From the NCBI GenBank assembly GCA_024697505.1, contig JAILFQ010000194.1:1-7090 (forward strand): a stretch of DNA of 7,090 bases. The letters are read 5' to 3'. The notes under the pieces are model-generated. The model made no database searches, was not told the DNA's origin, and saw nothing but the letters and a program-made list of their open reading frames with translations. The stretch is from Lachnospiraceae bacterium. GTDB lineage: Bacteria; Bacillota; Clostridia; Lachnospirales; Lachnospiraceae. The translations under genes and the position numbers were made by a program. The stretch's first letter is position 1. The number at the start of each line of letters is the position of its first letter. Positions 6,037-7,090 of this stretch are shown here, in pieces.

Positions 6037-6065
6037 ATTTTAGCAAATTTCAGCTTTTCGGTAAA
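6037..6065 (-). promoter_or_regulatory. Candidate birA promoter
   Basis: On the minus strand TTTACC (6060-6065), 17 bases, then TAAAAT (6037-6042), placing a start about 25 bases ahead of the birA ATG. The -10 is one base from consensus and the -35 two. The -35 lies in a GGTAAAG/CTTTACC inverted repeat (6060-6066 and 6073-6079). No BirA operator overlaps it. Confidence 0.5.
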
Positions 6066-6152
6066 GAATCAACTTTACCGCCCGAAAAAAACATCTTAAC
6101 GTCCTGAAAAACAATCAATTTTATTACTTGAAAAAAGAATTACTTTTACTGC

Positions 6153-6181
6153 TTGACAAAAAGAAATCAGCTCTGTATTAT
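6153..6181 (+). promoter_or_regulatory. bioY promoter (sigma-A type)
   Basis: TTGACA (6153-6158), a 17-base spacer and TATTAT (6176-6181): a perfect -35 and a one-mismatch -10. Initiation should fall near 6188, inside the BirA operator that begins at the last base of the -10. Confidence 0.9.
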
Positions 6182-6212
6182 TGTAAACCGTAAACACAAA
6201 ATAGGTTTACAA
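6181..6212 (+). promoter_or_regulatory. BirA operator (biotin repressor binding site)
   Basis: TTGTAAACC (6181-6189), 14 bases, GGTTTACAA (6204-6212): both half-sites match the established bacterial BirA consensus exactly, and the symmetry extends one base further on each side (ATTG.../...CAAT). The site covers the -10 edge, the start point and the region up to the bioY Shine-Dalgarno, so BirA-biotinyl-AMP bound here should block bioY initiation. The nearby HTH-bearing BirA is the obvious ligand. Confidence 0.95.
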
Positions 6213-6226
6213 TTAAGGAGAAAATT

Positions 6227-6856
6227 ATGACGGAAAAGACGATCAAAGCAAATGATACCAACAAGGCAACCAACAACAAAGTAAACAAGGCCGATAAAGC
6301 AAACACCTCAAGCAAGACTCTTGCCCTTACATATACCGCTATCTGTGCGGCTTTAATGGCGGTGTGTTCCTGGATATCCATTCCAATGCCGTGGGGTGTG
6401 GCGTACACCTTGCAGACTTTTGCAGTTTTCTTTGCAGTAGCACTTCTCGGGGGAAAACTCGGAACAATTTCGGTACTTGTGTGGCTTTTGCTCGGAGCGG
6501 TAGGGCTTCCTGTGTTTTCCGGTTTTAAAGGCGGACTTGGGGCCTTGCTTGGTACCACCGGCGGCTATATAATAGGTTTCATCTTTATGGCCCTCTTTTT
6601 GTGGGCTTTTGAAAAGATATGGAGAAAGAACTTTTTACTTACATTATCATTTTTCCTTGCCGGTCTTTTAATATGCTATGCTTTCGGAACGGGCTGGTTT
6701 ATGGTGGTTTACGCTAAGGCAAAGGGGGCGGTGAGCCTTGGGACTACACTTTCCTGGTGCGTGCTTCCTTATATAATACCGGATATTGTTAAGATCCTTC
6801 TTGCAATATTCCTTTCCGGCCGTATTTCCAAGGCTGTCAAAATGAGTTTCAGATAG
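6227..6856 (+). CDS. bioY: BioY, biotin-specific S component of an ECF transporter
   Basis: BioY is an integral membrane protein that captures biotin for uptake, normally with the ECF module (EcfA, EcfA', EcfT). No such genes lie in the window, so it presumably uses a shared module encoded elsewhere. About six hydrophobic segments follow residue 31. The family signature is at about 90-118: GAVGLPVFSGFKGGLGALLG, then TTGGYIIGF. The C-terminal VLPYIIPDIVKILLA, with its conserved P-D-K pattern, also fits. At 209 residues it is slightly longer than usual (about 180-195) because of a hydrophilic Lys/Asn/Thr-rich N-terminus (1-30). The ATG is supported by AAGGAG (6215-6220) at good spacing; the next Met (44) lies inside the first membrane segment. 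It is controlled by the BirA operator and ends before a strong terminator. Confidence 0.95.
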   Translation: MTEKTIKANDTNKATNNKVNKADKANTSSKTLALTYTAICAALMAVCSWISIPMPWGVAYTLQTFAVFFAVALLGGKLGTISVLVWLLLGAVGLPVFSGFKGGLGALLGTTGGYIIGFIFMALFLWAFEKIWRKNFLLTLSFFLAGLLICYAFGTGWFMVVYAKAKGAVSLGTTLSWCVLPYIIPDIVKILLAIFLSGRISKAVKMSFR

Positions 6857-6885
6857 GTGATTGCCTGCCAAAAGATTTAAGTTTA

Positions 6886-6901
6886 CCTCCAAATTTGGAG
6901 G
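6886..6901. repeat. Perfect 16-bp palindrome after bioY
   Basis: CCTCCAAATTTGGAGG is fully self-complementary. It lies 30 bases past the bioY stop and ahead of the terminator. With no loop it is more likely a DNA-binding site or a chance palindrome than an RNA hairpin. Confidence 0.7.
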
Positions 6902-6925
6902 CACCGGACATCATTTGCATTAAAG

Positions 6926-6977
6926 GTTCCATAGAACTGTTTAAAAGACAGTGCTTATGGAACTTTTTTTATTTTTT
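6926..6977 (+). terminator. bioY terminator
   Basis: GTTCCATA (6926-6933) pairs with TATGGAAC (ending at 6963), and ACTGT pairs with ACAGT inside, with a small internal loop between the two helices. Seven T, one A and six T follow. This is a strong rho-independent terminator about 70 bases after the bioY stop. Confidence 0.92.
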
Positions 6978-6992
6978 AAAGGCAAAAAAGCG

Positions 6993-7021
6993 TTGACTTT
7001 TATATCATTTTGGGTAAGAAT
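6993..7021 (+). promoter_or_regulatory. Weak candidate promoter
   Basis: TTGACT (6993-6998) is followed after 16-17 bases by TAAGAA/AAGAAT (7015-7021). The -35 is good and the -10 is poor. If real, it would drive whatever follows the window edge. The sequence immediately downstream is the repeated bioY fragment, so its meaning depends on how that junction resolves. Confidence 0.3.
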
Positions 7022-7029
7022 GGAAATAG

Positions 7030-7090
7030 GCAGTTTTCTTTGCAGTAGCACTTCTCGGGGGAAAACTCGGAACAATTTCGGTACTTGTGT
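7030..7090 (+). repeat. Exact 61-base repeat of internal bioY sequence
   Basis: The last 61 bases of the window are identical to 6422-6482, which encode BioY residues 66-85. The match begins abruptly: base 7029 differs from 6421, and the in-frame codon just before (7027-7029) is TAG. It therefore does not continue an upstream reading frame and has no start codon or ribosome-binding site of its own. The match runs off the window edge, so its true length is unknown. It could be a partial tandem duplication (unit 608 bp, 6422-7029), a truncated bioY remnant or an assembly artefact. Confidence 0.95.

Noticed and set aside
6178..6558. 126-residue minus-strand ORF over the bioY start
   Set aside because: Antisense to bioY and its promoter/operator, with no Shine-Dalgarno; its apparent hydrophobic stretch mirrors the bioY coding sequence.
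7030..7090. Second intact bioY gene starting at the window end
   Set aside because: The repeat starts at codon 66 of bioY, directly after a TAG, with no start codon or ribosome-binding site; at most it is a fragment.

Overview
The window looks like a low-to-moderate GC Firmicute, most likely class Clostridia. The signs are strong GGAGG ribosome-binding sites, a T-box leader in front of pheST, a group II (HTH-bearing) BirA, and a lone bioY behind a canonical BirA operator. I cannot name a genus. Both window ends lie in repeats, which is typical of a whole short-read contig, so edge structure should be read with care.

Region 1 (1-1450) has no convincing gene. It is a dense island of repeats and inverted repeats: three tandem 72-bp units, each carrying an intrinsic-terminator hairpin (1-216); a long imperfect hairpin built around the octamer AAGCCGTA/TACGGCTT (227-399); a family of hairpins headed by TTACTTGCC (547-691, with related copies at 740 and 967); a 72-bp near-identical direct repeat (720-791 and 947-1018); and a roughly 370-bp imperfect palindrome (901-1273) whose centre is a highly structured stem (1013-1157). 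This is the least explained part of the window.

Region 2 (1451-5250, minus strand) is the phenylalanyl-tRNA synthetase operon pheS-pheT. It is driven by a TTGACT-17-TAATAT promoter whose -35 box overlaps the birA stop codon. A classic T-box leader with a UUC (Phe) specifier and a terminator just before pheS senses uncharged tRNA-Phe.

Region 3 (5247-6856) is a divergent biotin pair. birA (minus strand) encodes a short biotin ligase/repressor that lacks the usual C-terminal domain and has an altered KWPND motif. bioY (plus strand) encodes the substrate-binding component of a biotin ECF transporter. The bioY promoter is TTGACA-17-TATTAT, followed at once by a BirA operator TTGTAAACC-N14-GGTTTACAA. 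BirA-biotinyl-AMP would therefore shut off biotin uptake when biotin is plentiful.

Region 4 (6857-7090) holds a palindrome, a strong terminator for bioY, a weak candidate promoter, and a final 61 bases that exactly repeat an internal part of bioY (6422-6482). That repeat means either a 608-bp tandem duplication or an assembly artefact. The protein-coding genes are ordinary housekeeping and cofactor genes. The candidates for something new are the repeat island, the reduced BirA and the terminal duplication.
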